A DNA stretch of 64,000 nt from Geminicoccus sp. (GTDB lineage: Bacteria; Pseudomonadota; Alphaproteobacteria; UBA7985). The notes under the pieces were generated by a model. The model was given only the letters and a program-made list of their open reading frames with translations, was not told where the DNA came from and did no database searches. Positions 49,721-59,582 of the stretch are shown piece by piece (the stretch's first letter is position 1; every line of letters starts with the position of its first letter). The DNA lies in assembly GCA_002708995.1 (NCBI GenBank), contig PAPT01000018.1:56962-120961 (forward strand), written 5' to 3'. The translations under genes were made by a program, and so were the position numbers.

Positions 49721-50953
49721 ATGACCAAGCCGCCCTCGTCTGCCCCCGCTGATCAATACCGCATCGTCGATGATCCCTTCGTCCTGCACCATCGAATTAA
49801 CGGTGCAGGGCAGGGCCCGCTGACGGGGCTGCGGCTCGCGGTCAAGGATCTGTTCGACGTCGAGTGCCTGCCCACGGCTTGCGGAACGCTCGACTGGCCG
49901 GGCCGCAACCAGCCCGCTGTGCGGACGGCACCAACCGTGCAGGCGCTCATCGACGCCGGCGCCAGCTTGGTCGGCAAGACCATCACTGACGAGCTCGCCT
50001 GTTCGCTCGTTGGAACCAATCTGCACTACGGCACCCCCCGCAACCCGATCACGCCAGACCGGGTTCCCGGCGGGTCTTCGAGCGGGTCTGCCGCCGCCGT
50101 CGCTGGGGGGCTGGCTGATCTGGGCCTGGGCACGGACACGGGCGGGTCGATCCGCATTCCCAGCCTCTACAATCGTCTGTTTGGGCTGCGGCCGACCCAC
50201 GGACGGGTCAGCGTCGAGGGCTGCATGGAGCTCTGCGCGCCCTTCGACACGGTCGGGCTGATGACCCGGGACGCGGACACCCTGGCCGCCGGGATGGCCG
50301 TACTCATGGGTGAAAACACGCCGCCCACGCAGTTGCCCGAGGCAGAAATCCTGATGGCCTCCAGCCTGTTTGCGGGGCTCGAGCCGCGGATGGCCGAGCT
50401 GGCGCAGGCTGCCATCGACCACTTTGGCGCCATGTGCGACCTGTCATCCCTGCCGACAGATGCGGTTCCTGCGCTTTCCACCGCCTGCTACGAGGCCTAC
50501 GGCGTGCTGCAGGGAAGGCCGATCTGGCAGGCCCACGGCCCCTGGATCGAGCGCGAACGGCCCCGCCTTGCCCCCGAGATCGAAGCCCGCTTCCGCCTTG
50601 GTGGGACGCGCAGCGCCGAGGACGAGGCTCATCACCGACAGGCCGCTGAAGGCCACCTCCGGCCCATTTCTGAAGCGCTGGAAGGCGGCGTCTTCATCGT
50701 CATGCCAACCGGGCCAACGGCCGCGCCGAGCTTCGCCATGATGCAGGACGCAGGCGCTCTGGAAGAACGCGAGGCCGTGCGCCGTCAACTGCTCGGGCTG
50801 ACGGCCATGGCGCCCATCCTCGGGGTGCCGCAAATCCACGTTCCCATGCCCGATGAAGACGGCATTCCGCGCGGGTTGTCGGTCATGGGGCCGCGCGGCA
50901 GCGATCTGGCGCTGCTGGGCCTCGCAAGAGCCTGGGCGGCAAAACGGCCCTAG
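49721..50953 (+). CDS. Amidase (amidase signature family)
   Basis: VPGGSSSGSAAAVAGGLADLGLGTDTGGSIRIPS. Confidence 0.9.
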   Translation: MTKPPSSAPADQYRIVDDPFVLHHRINGAGQGPLTGLRLAVKDLFDVECLPTACGTLDWPGRNQPAVRTAPTVQALIDAGASLVGKTITDELACSLVGTNLHYGTPRNPITPDRVPGGSSSGSAAAVAGGLADLGLGTDTGGSIRIPSLYNRLFGLRPTHGRVSVEGCMELCAPFDTVGLMTRDADTLAAGMAVLMGENTPPTQLPEAEILMASSLFAGLEPRMAELAQAAIDHFGAMCDLSSLPTDAVPALSTACYEAYGVLQGRPIWQAHGPWIERERPRLAPEIEARFRLGGTRSAEDEAHHRQAAEGHLRPISEALEGGVFIVMPTGPTAAPSFAMMQDAGALEEREAVRRQLLGLTAMAPILGVPQIHVPMPDEDGIPRGLSVMGPRGSDLALLGLARAWAAKRP

Positions 50954-50959
50954 GCCGCG

Positions 50960-51721
50960 CTAAACTGCGCTCAGCCCGCCGTCGATCGGCAAAGCCTGCC
51001 CGTTCATGAAGCTGTTCTCATCCGAGCAGGCCCAGATCATCGCCTGCACAATCTCGTCGACATCGGCGATCCGGCGCATGGGAACCCGGCTGGAAACCTT
51101 GGCAAAGGCTTCTTCCTTGGGTAGGCCCAGATGCCCGACGACACCATCCATGATCGGCGTGTCGGCAAAGGCCGGGCAGATGGCGTTCACCCGCAGGCCC
51201 TTACGTGCGTACTCGTCTGCCGCCGCCCGGGTTAGACCGACCACGGCGTGCTTGGCAGCGGCGTAAGCGCCGAGGAAAGGCGCGCCCAGGATCCCGGCCA
51301 CCGAGCTGGTGTTGAGGATCACGCCCGAACCCGCCTGCAGCATCACCGGGATCTGCGCCTTCATGCCGTAGAAGACCCCGTAGGTGTTGACGCGCAGGGT
51401 GAGGTCGAACTCCTCGTGCGTGACTTCGTGCAGGGGTTTGGGCCCATGACCGCCCATGCCGGCGTTGTTGTAAGCCACGTCCAGCCCGCCATAGGCCTCG
51501 ACCCCGGCAGCAACCAGCGCCTGGCAGTCACCTTCCTTGCTGACATCGCAACGCAGCAGCGTCACCGGCCCGGTGCACAGCGCATTCGTCGCCTCCAGCC
51601 CCGCTTCGTTGATATCCCCCAGCACCAGCCGGGCGCCCATGCCGCTGAGGCGTTCGGCCAGCCGCTGGCCAAAGCCGCTGCCAGCACCTGTGATCAGGAC
51701 TGATTTGTTCTCGTAGCCCAT
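50960..51721 (-). CDS. SDR-family oxidoreductase
   Basis: KSVLITGAGSGFGQRLAERL; YAAAKHAVVGLTRAAADEYA. Confidence 0.88.
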   Translation of the reverse strand: MGYENKSVLITGAGSGFGQRLAERLSGMGARLVLGDINEAGLEATNALCTGPVTLLRCDVSKEGDCQALVAAGVEAYGGLDVAYNNAGMGGHGPKPLHEVTHEEFDLTLRVNTYGVFYGMKAQIPVMLQAGSGVILNTSSVAGILGAPFLGAYAAAKHAVVGLTRAAADEYARKGLRVNAICPAFADTPIMDGVVGHLGLPKEEAFAKVSSRVPMRRIADVDEIVQAMIWACSDENSFMNGQALPIDGGLSAV

Positions 51722-51801
51722 TTTCGTCCCTTCCGTGATCGATTAGCTATAGGGGGCGGGTCGGGGGCCGTTCCTCCGACTAGAAAAACAGAGGAAAGCC
51801 C

Positions 51802-52503
51802 GTGTCGCGCACTGCCTTACCCGAGCCACTAGCCGAAGGCTATAGCCGTTTCGTCAACCAGAGGGCACCCGCCGAACAAGCGCTGTATCAGCAACTCGGT
51901 CAGGGCCAGTCACCCCACACGCTGGTGCTGTCCTGCGCTGATAGTCGCGTCGACCCGGCCACGATTTTCGGTGCGGCGCCGGGCGAGTTGTTCGTCCTGC
52001 GCAACGTCGCCAACCTCGTCCCGGCCTTCGACCGCTACAGCGACGACGGCCATGAAGGCAGCGAAGTCGGGGGGCAGGGGCCGCTGACCGCGACCGCCGC
52101 CGGGCTTGAATTTGCCGTCGGACACCTTCGGGTGAGCTGTATTCTGGTCATGGGCCACGCCCGCTGCGGCGGGGTCGCGGCGGCGCTGCACCAGTGCCAC
52201 CACCCTGAAATTGCCGAGGACAAAGGCAGCGGGCGTTACTTCATCGACCGCTGGGTCGGGCAGATGACCGACGATGGCCGTCAGGTGCTGGCCGATCACC
52301 CCGGAGCCGACGCCGATACACTGCAGCAGCAACTGGAGTTCCGCAACGTGCGGCAATCCGTGGAGCGGCTGCGGTCCTATCCTTTCATCGCCAGCGCCGA
52401 AGCCGAGGGCCGCTTGAGCCTGCACGGGGGCTGGTTCTCGATTACGGATGCGGCGCTGTGGTGGATGCAGGACGACGGCAGTTTCAGCTCCGTTGAGGCC
52501 TGA
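51802..52503 (+). CDS. Beta-class carbonic anhydrase
   Basis: LSCADSRVDP ... ILVMGHARCGGVAAAL. Confidence 0.9.
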   Translation: MSRTALPEPLAEGYSRFVNQRAPAEQALYQQLGQGQSPHTLVLSCADSRVDPATIFGAAPGELFVLRNVANLVPAFDRYSDDGHEGSEVGGQGPLTATAAGLEFAVGHLRVSCILVMGHARCGGVAAALHQCHHPEIAEDKGSGRYFIDRWVGQMTDDGRQVLADHPGADADTLQQQLEFRNVRQSVERLRSYPFIASAEAEGRLSLHGGWFSITDAALWWMQDDGSFSSVEA

Positions 52504-52632
52504 ACCCGAAGCCTGTAAGCCTGCAGGCTGCAGTGTCGGCTGGCTTTTGCCAGGAACCGCCGTCGTTTATCACATCACGACTGCCACCAACACCGGCCCG
52601 CGTGGGCCATCCAGACCGGAAAGAACCTTACT

Positions 52633-53814
52633 ATGGTAGAAAGCGTCGTCATCACCAGCGCAGCCCGCACCGCCATCGGCGCCTTTGGCGGCACGCTCAA
52701 AGACGTGTCAGCGATCGATCTGGGCACCATCGCCGCGCGCGCCGCCATCGAGCGGTCCGGGCTGGATGGGGAAGCCATCGGCCATAGCGTCATCGGCAAC
52801 GTTATCCACGGCGAAGCGCGGGATATGTACATCAGCCGGGTGATCTCAGTGAACGCCGGGGTCTCCCGCTTTGCCCCCGCACTAACGGTCAACCGCCTCT
52901 GTGGCTCCGGCCTGCAGGCGATTGTCTCCGCAGCCCAGACCCTGATGCTCGGGGATTGCGATGCCGTGCTCGCGGGCGGTGCCGAGAGCATGTCCAACGG
53001 CGGCTACCTGATGCCGCGCCTGCGCTTTGGCGCGCGCATGGGTGAGACGGCCGTGGTCGATATGATGCAGGGCGCGCTCTACGACCCCTTCGGTCACGGG
53101 CTGATGGGCATCACCGCAGAGAACATCGCTGACCGCTATGGCATCGACCGCGAAACCCAGGACGCCTTCGCGCTGGAAAGCCAGCGCCGGGCCGCCGTCG
53201 CAATCAAGGCAGGTTATTTCGAGGATCAGATCGTGCCGGTGCCGGTCACCCAGCGCCGCGAAACCCTCGACTTTCTGGTCGACGAGCACCCGCGCGCGGT
53301 CACGGCTGAGAAGCTCGCGGGCATGCGGCCTGTGTTCAAGCAGGATGGCAGCGTCACGGCGGGCAACGCCTCTGGCATCAACGACGGCGCGGCCGCCCTG
53401 ACCATGGTTGCCGAAAGCGCTGTCGGGCGCCTGGGCGTGACCCCACTGGCGCGGATCATGGCCTACGGCCACGCCGCTGTAGAACCCGACGAGATGGGTG
53501 TCGGTCCCGTGCCTGCGGTCCGCATCGCGCTCGAGCGCGCCGGGATCAAGGCCTCGGACCTGAGTGTGATCGAAAGCAACGAGGCCTTTGCCGCCCAGGC
53601 GTGCTATGTCTCGCGCGAGCTCGATCTGGACCCAGCGAAGGTCAACCCCAACGGTGGTGCCATCGCGCTCGGGCACCCGGTCGGTGCAACCGGCGCCATT
53701 CTGGCGACCAAGGCAGTCTACGAGCTGCAGCGGGTGCAGGGGCGCTACGGCCTGATGACCATGTGCATCGGCGGCGGTCAGGGTATTGCCGTGGTGATTG
53801 AAAGTATGCTCTAG
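52633..53814 (+). CDS. Acetyl-CoA acetyltransferase (thiolase)
   Basis: [45 protein letters not shown]. Confidence 0.93.
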   Translation: MVESVVITSAARTAIGAFGGTLKDVSAIDLGTIAARAAIERSGLDGEAIGHSVIGNVIHGEARDMYISRVISVNAGVSRFAPALTVNRLCGSGLQAIVSAAQTLMLGDCDAVLAGGAESMSNGGYLMPRLRFGARMGETAVVDMMQGALYDPFGHGLMGITAENIADRYGIDRETQDAFALESQRRAAVAIKAGYFEDQIVPVPVTQRRETLDFLVDEHPRAVTAEKLAGMRPVFKQDGSVTAGNASGINDGAAALTMVAESAVGRLGVTPLARIMAYGHAAVEPDEMGVGPVPAVRIALERAGIKASDLSVIESNEAFAAQACYVSRELDLDPAKVNPNGGAIALGHPVGATGAILATKAVYELQRVQGRYGLMTMCIGGGQGIAVVIESML

Positions 53815-53869
53815 GGGGCGGACGGTGCCTCCCGGCCATCCCTTTGGTTTGTGATCGAAAGTTCTTGTT

Positions 53870-55456
53870 TTGACGGAAAATACGCCAGCCCGGCCCGAAC
53901 TTCAGGCCTCGCCGCTGACCCACAACGACTACGACTTCCATGCACGGCCGACGGCGTCGCTTCGCAATCTTGCGCTGGTTGCCCTGCTCGGGGGGTTCAT
54001 CCCCGACGAGCGCCTGCTCTATCCCAGCAGTGATGATAATCTCAGCGTCGTCGATATTGGCGCGGGGCCGGGTTTTGCCGCCAATGCCTTTGCGTTCATG
54101 TATCCCGGGGCGCACTTCAACAGCGTGGATCATAACCCCGAACTGGCCGCATCAGCGGAAACGCTGAAGTCAACCATGGGGAATGAGAACATCAACGTTC
54201 ACCACTGCAGCCTGAATGACTTCAATCAGGCACAGGCTGGCAAGCAGTGGGACGTGGTGCTTAGTATGGACACATACGGCCAGATGGTCCCCGAGGACCG
54301 CCCCGGCGTGTTCGACACCTTTGAGCAGGTCAAGGACGGCGGGCTGGTGCTGTTCACCTACAACTGTTCGGTGTTTAACACCCAGCACGACCCCTTCCGT
54401 GAATTCCTCAAGCTGTTCATCGACACCATGGGGCAGGAGCCGATCGAGCAGACCAAGAGCGCCATGCACCTGATGGAAGAGCTGGTGGGTGAGCAGGCCG
54501 GTTACTTCTCTCAAAATCTGATTTCCGACCGTTTCCGCCGGTCCGCCCGCGCTGGCGCGCGCAAGGTCTATCAGGAGTTCATGAACATCGAGTGGGAACA
54601 TTACTTCGCCCATGAAATCATGCCGATGTTCCTGCGACGCGGCTTCAAGCTCTGCGGGGATGCCGCCCATCTGAACAACGCCAAGGCCCAGGCCTTGCCC
54701 GTCTCCATGGTTGAGCGTTTGAACCGCTACCCCAACCGCATCATCAGCGAAACCCTCTACGATTTTTCGGTCAACCGCAGCCACCGATCCGACCTCTATA
54801 TCAAGAACGCTGAAAAGGTATCGCACGCCGAAATCATCGACTTCTGGGCCGATGCGCGTCTGATGCTGCGGGTCAGGCATGACCAGCTGGAGATGAACCG
54901 GACCTTTCGGCTCAACGAAGACCTGCGGCTTAATCCGGCCAAGTTCGGGCCGGTGTTCAGCGCTCTAGCCTCAGGCCCGGAGAAATTTGGTCAGCTGCGG
55001 CGGTTCTTCCCCGATGGCCCTGAGGGCGATACCGAGATGATGGATATCATCCGTATCGGGCACGCGCTGGGATATCTCAACCTGTACTACGGCGAGGATC
55101 TGTTCGAGGACCATGATCAGTCGGTGCTCGACTTCGACGCCGGACTGACCGCGTGGATCCGGGAGACCAAAGCCCCGGCCTATCACCTGTTCCTGCCCAA
55201 TCTGGGCGAATTCCGAGCGGTGCCACCGGCCCTCTATGCTCTCGCGGTCAGCGCCCGCGGCGGCGGCAACGACGGCCTTGTCGATCGTGCGGCAGATGTG
55301 CTGCGCGACAGCATGAAGGTGCAGGCGCAGGCCGGTGTGATCGGCGCCGATAACGCCATCGAAAACGCCGAAGAGATCATCGAAGGCTTCGTGGAGCGCT
55401 TTAACCGCGGGCTGCGTCCGGTCCTCGACCGCGGCGGCTATTTCCGGGCCTGGTAA
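53870..55456 (+). CDS. Class I SAM methyltransferase with regulatory C-terminal domain
   Basis: VVDIGAGPGFAANAFAFMYPGAHFNSVDHNPE; TTG start. Confidence 0.8.
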   Translation: MTENTPARPELQASPLTHNDYDFHARPTASLRNLALVALLGGFIPDERLLYPSSDDNLSVVDIGAGPGFAANAFAFMYPGAHFNSVDHNPELAASAETLKSTMGNENINVHHCSLNDFNQAQAGKQWDVVLSMDTYGQMVPEDRPGVFDTFEQVKDGGLVLFTYNCSVFNTQHDPFREFLKLFIDTMGQEPIEQTKSAMHLMEELVGEQAGYFSQNLISDRFRRSARAGARKVYQEFMNIEWEHYFAHEIMPMFLRRGFKLCGDAAHLNNAKAQALPVSMVERLNRYPNRIISETLYDFSVNRSHRSDLYIKNAEKVSHAEIIDFWADARLMLRVRHDQLEMNRTFRLNEDLRLNPAKFGPVFSALASGPEKFGQLRRFFPDGPEGDTEMMDIIRIGHALGYLNLYYGEDLFEDHDQSVLDFDAGLTAWIRETKAPAYHLFLPNLGEFRAVPPALYALAVSARGGGNDGLVDRAADVLRDSMKVQAQAGVIGADNAIENAEEIIEGFVERFNRGLRPVLDRGGYFRAW

Positions 55457-55519
55457 GCGCTGCCTGCCCCCGATCCCCCGACGTACGCGGGGGCCGGGCC
55501 AACAGCGCCTGACCGGGGA

Positions 55520-57340
55520 TCAGAAGTTGGTGGCCTTCGCGACGGCGAAGCTGTCTTCGGGCTGGCGCAGGCGTCTGCACAGCTCGGCCACGCGTGAGAG
55601 TTCGTGGCGGTAGAAATACCTGGCTGACAGGACCTTACCCTCAACATAGTCAGCACTGAGCGCGTCGTTTGATTTGGCCGCCGCCACCATCTTCGCGTGC
55701 GTCCACGCCATAACCAGCACGCCGAAGGCATCGAGGTAGAGTGTCGCCTGCGACAGCCCCTCTCGTGGCCCGCTCTGCTGGAACACGGCGCCCAGCGCGG
55801 TGGTTGCCCCGGCCAGTTCCTGCATCGCGGCCTGCAGTTGTCCGGCGAGATCGGCGGAGAAACCACCGGCGACGGCTGCCTCCATATCTGCCTGAACCAG
55901 CGCTGAGAAGGCCGCCAGTCCCTTGCCACCATCGCGCATGACCTTGCGACCCAGCAGGTCGAGGCCCTGAATGCCGTTGGTGCCCTCGTGGATCGGATTG
56001 AGGCGGTTGTCGCGGTAGATCTGTTCGACCTGAAAATCGCGGGTGTAGCCGTAGCCGCCGTGGATCTGGATGGCCTCGTGATTGGCACGCAGGGTCGCGT
56101 CGCTGATCCAGCCTTTGACCACAGGGGTGAGCAGGTCGAGGATCTGGTGTGCCTGCGCCCTGCGCTCGGGGTCGGCGTCGTATTTCTCCACGTCCACCAG
56201 ATGGGCGGCGTAGAAGCACAAAGCCAGCGCGGGTTCGCAAAGCGCCTTCTGCACCATCAGCATGCGCCGCACGTCGGCATGCTCGATGATCATCACTGGC
56301 TTGGAGGTCGGATCGCGCTCGTCAGCGTGGCGGCCCTGCTGGCGCTCCCCGGCATAGCGCAGGCTTTCCGCGTAGCCCGCCAACCCCAAACAGGCCGAGC
56401 TGAGGCCGACACCAATCCGCGCCTCGTTCATCATGTGGAACATGTAGGCCAGCCCCTGTCCCGCTTCCCCGATCAGCTCACCTTCGCAGCTGTCATCCTC
56501 ACCGAATGCGAGGATGGTGTTGGTGGTGCCGCGGTAGCCCATTTTGTGGTTCAGGCTGACCAGCCGCACATCGTTGGGGGGGCCGACCTGTCCGGCGGCA
56601 TCGGTGCGCCGCTTGGGCACGATGAAGATCGAGATGCCCTTGGTGCCTACCGGTGCGCCTGCGATGCGGGCGAGCACGAGGTGGACGATGTTGTCGCTGA
56701 GTTCGTGATCGCCGGCAGAGATCCACATCTTCTGACCGCGCAGCTTGTAGCGTCCAGGCTGATCCGGGATCGGGGTCGCCGTGGTGCGGATATCGGCCAG
56801 ACCCGATCCTGCGTGCGGTTCGGAGAGGCACATGGTGCCAAAGAACCGACCTTCGAGCATGAACGGCAGCCAGTGCGCCTGCTGCTCGGGGGATGCATGA
56901 GCTTTGATCAGGTTGGCTGCACCAACCGTCAGGAAGGGGTAGCCTGCAGTAGCGATGTTGGCGGACTGGAAAAACGCTGAAGCCCCCTGCGCCACAGCCC
57001 AGGGCAGGGCCAGCCCACCGTCTTCCTCGTCATGGTGGGCAGCGAAAAAGCCGGCTTCGCGGTAAGCATCCATGGCCTCCGCGACCTCCGGGATCAGCTC
57101 GACCATGCCATTGATCACCCGGGGTTCATTCAGGTCGCCCTTGCGGTTGTGCGGGGCAAAATAGTCGTCAGCGATCTTGCGTGCGGTTTCCAGCACCGCT
57201 TCGTAGGTCTCCCGGTTGTGCGCTTCAAAGCGCGATAAGGTGGAGAGGTCTTCCACGCCCACCACGTCAAACAGGGCGAAGGCGACTTCGCGTGCCATGA
57301 GGTCGGAGATCTGCACGGTTGAGGGTCCTTGTTCTGTCAT
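55520..57340 (-). CDS. Acyl-CoA dehydrogenase (long, DmdC-like subfamily)
   Basis: FGTMCLSEPHAGSGLADIRTTATP; IQIHGGYGYTRDFQVEQIYRDNRLNPIHEGTNGIQGLDLLGRK. Confidence 0.88.
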   Translation of the reverse strand: MTEQGPSTVQISDLMAREVAFALFDVVGVEDLSTLSRFEAHNRETYEAVLETARKIADDYFAPHNRKGDLNEPRVINGMVELIPEVAEAMDAYREAGFFAAHHDEEDGGLALPWAVAQGASAFFQSANIATAGYPFLTVGAANLIKAHASPEQQAHWLPFMLEGRFFGTMCLSEPHAGSGLADIRTTATPIPDQPGRYKLRGQKMWISAGDHELSDNIVHLVLARIAGAPVGTKGISIFIVPKRRTDAAGQVGPPNDVRLVSLNHKMGYRGTTNTILAFGEDDSCEGELIGEAGQGLAYMFHMMNEARIGVGLSSACLGLAGYAESLRYAGERQQGRHADERDPTSKPVMIIEHADVRRMLMVQKALCEPALALCFYAAHLVDVEKYDADPERRAQAHQILDLLTPVVKGWISDATLRANHEAIQIHGGYGYTRDFQVEQIYRDNRLNPIHEGTNGIQGLDLLGRKVMRDGGKGLAAFSALVQADMEAAVAGGFSADLAGQLQAAMQELAGATTALGAVFQQSGPREGLSQATLYLDAFGVLVMAWTHAKMVAAAKSNDALSADYVEGKVLSARYFYRHELSRVAELCRRLRQPEDSFAVAKATNF

Positions 57341-57482
57341 GTCGTGGCGCAAGCGGCGCACGGGGGCGGACTTTACCGGCGCAAGGGCAGGGTGCAACGG
57401 TAAACCGGTGGACCGTAATCTTTGCCGCAGACCCGATTATGGTGAGCACCTTCAGCACAGAATAAGCGCATGACGCGAATTT

Positions 57483-57528
57483 ACATAATATATTTCATTA
57501 TTATGTCGGAGATTTGGATTCTCTCCGA
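57483..57528. promoter_or_regulatory. Two adjacent inverted repeats in an AT-rich intergenic region
   Basis: ACATAATA-tatttcat-TATTATGT and TCGGAGA-tttggattc-TCTCCGA, both perfect. Confidence 0.5.
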
Positions 57529-57611
57529 TATTGGCCCGGATCGATCTGTGCCGGATTGGCAAAACGCGGGGCGGCAGAATTTCATACGTTATCTAATTGA
57601 GGAAATTTTGT

Positions 57612-58179
57612 ATGGCGAAGAACGCACTCCGTCTTGGTTTTGCAGCCTTTGGAATTGTGCTGTTGGCTGGTATCGCCGCCGCTCCTCCAAGCCCTTCCGC
57701 GTCCAAGCCGATTGTCTATGCCACGAGCCCGGTGGTTGTCGCGGCGTTCGTAGTCAGCGGCCATGCCCACGCCCATGCCCATAACCATAACCATAACCAC
57801 GGCTTCGGGCGGGTACATGTCCACGCCCATGGCTTGGTCCACCATTGTCGCAGCGCGCTTTACCGCAGGCCCCTACGACTGCGTCTGCGCGCGCAGCGCT
57901 TCGGGCGCCAAGGTGCCGGTCTACCTGACCGCCAGCCGCTGGCACGGTCCGGCGAAGGCCTATGTTGGTGGCGGCAAGCGCTTGGTCGACGTCACCGGCT
58001 ACCACCAGGGTCACTGGCGGGTTGGCTACTACCCCAAGGGTGAAGACAGCATTCAGTACGGCTGGGTCCGCGAGAGCGACCTAGTTCGCAAGGAATATGG
58101 TAGCGGCGCTCAGGCTGTCACCGATCCGGCGCACGTGCACGAGCCAGAGACCATCGAAGCCCCGCTCTACGTGAAGTAG
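57612..58179 (+). pseudogene. Exported His-rich protein split by an apparent frameshift
   Basis: Frame 1: MAKNALRLGFAAFGIVLLAGIAAA...GHAHAHAHNHNHNHGFG; frame 2 (57763-58179): FTAGPYDCVCARSASGAKVPVYLTASRWHG...GYYPKGEDSIQYGWVRESDLVRKEYG. Confidence 0.5.
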
Positions 58180-58276
58180 GCTGGCGGGTCAGTCTCTGTC
58201 CTTCCTGTGATCACGGGGATCTAGTTCCAGTGCGTTTGCGCTGTGGCGAGGCCCCTGTGTTTTTCCGCGATTGATG

Positions 58277-58421
58277 GCCCGCTTCCTTACGGCCCTGCGG
58301 CCAGCGTGGACGCGGGCTTTCGATTGGAAGTTTTCCCCCGCACCAAAGTGTTGAAAACTCCGGTTCTGCGTGGTGTAACCGGTAGGTTTGCTGGTGCTGT
58401 TCCCCGGGGGAAAGTTTGTCT
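58277..58421 (+). promoter_or_regulatory. Structured metK leader, candidate cis-regulatory RNA
   Basis: TTTCCCCCG (58332-58340) complementary to CGGGGGAAA (58405-58413) containing the SD; GTTTTC/GAAAAC and CCGGTT/AACCGG stems. Confidence 0.5.
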
Positions 58422-59582
58422 ATGTCGTCCTACGTTTTTACTTCGGAGTCCGTGTCCGAGGGTCATCCTGACAAGGTCTGCGATCAGATTTCCGACGCCG
58501 TAGTCGACCTGTTCCTCTCCCGCAATCCCGAGGCCCGGGTCGGGGTGGAGACCCTGACCACCACCAATCGGGTTGTGCTGGCCGGGGAAGTGCGCGGCGA
58601 TGTCAGCGGCAATGAGATGATCGCCGCCGCCCGCGATGTGATCCGCCGGATCGGTTACGAGCAGGACGGCTTCCACTGGCAGAACGCCGCCATCGATTGC
58701 TACGTCCACGGCCAGTCTGCGGACATCGCGCAGGGTGTGGACGAGGGCGAAGGCCTGTTCACCGAAGAAGGTGCGGGCGACCAGGGCATCATGTTCGGCT
58801 ACGCCTGTACTGAGACCCCGGCCCTGATGCCGGCGCCGATCCAGTACGCTCATGAAATTCTGCAGCGGCTCTCAGCGCTGCGTAAGGGCGGTGAAGACCG
58901 CCTCGGCCCCGACGCCAAGTCACAGGTGACGCTGGTCTATGAAAACGGCGTTCCGGTGGCGACGACCAACGTGGTGGTCTCGACCCAGCACAGCGCATCG
59001 GCGACGCAGGACCAGATCCGGGATATCGTCCGAGGCGTGGTTTGCGAGGTGCTGCCCGAGGGCTGGATGCCGGGCGAAGACAGCTTTTACTGCAACCCGA
59101 CCGGACAGTTCATCATCGGCGGCCCCGATGGCGATGCCGGCCTGACCGGGCGCAAGATCATCGTCGACACCTACGGCGGCGCAGCGCCACACGGCGGCGG
59201 TGCTTTCTCTGGCAAGGACCCGACCAAGGTCGACCGCTCGGCGGCCTACGCCGCGCGCTACCTGGCCAAGAACGTGGTCGCAGCCGGGCTGGCGGAACGC
59301 TGCACGATCCAGCTGTCCTACGCCATCGGCGTGGCCCAGCCGCTGTCGATCTTCGTCAACACCGACGGGACAGGCACGGTCGATGATGCCCGCATCGGCG
59401 AGGTGGTCGGCCGGGTCATGGACCTGCGCCCCAAGGGCATCCGCACCCGCCTCGGCCTGAACCGGCCGATCTACGAGCGCACGGCAGCCTACGGGCACTT
59501 TGGCCGGACCCCGGATGACGCCGGCGGCTTCTCGTGGGAGCGCACCGACCTGATCGACGCCATCAAGGCTGAGCTATCCTGA
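58422..59582 (+). CDS. metK: S-adenosylmethionine synthetase
   Basis: [56 protein letters not shown]. Confidence 0.95.
   Translation: MSSYVFTSESVSEGHPDKVCDQISDAVVDLFLSRNPEARVGVETLTTTNRVVLAGEVRGDVSGNEMIAAARDVIRRIGYEQDGFHWQNAAIDCYVHGQSADIAQGVDEGEGLFTEEGAGDQGIMFGYACTETPALMPAPIQYAHEILQRLSALRKGGEDRLGPDAKSQVTLVYENGVPVATTNVVVSTQHSASATQDQIRDIVRGVVCEVLPEGWMPGEDSFYCNPTGQFIIGGPDGDAGLTGRKIIVDTYGGAAPHGGGAFSGKDPTKVDRSAAYAARYLAKNVVAAGLAERCTIQLSYAIGVAQPLSIFVNTDGTGTVDDARIGEVVGRVMDLRPKGIRTRLGLNRPIYERTAAYGHFGRTPDDAGGFSWERTDLIDAIKAELS

Noticed and set aside
58321-58421. Assigning the metK leader to a known SAM riboswitch class
   Set aside because: Could not match conserved SAM-II, SAM/SAH or SAM-V core nucleotides by eye; left as a candidate only.
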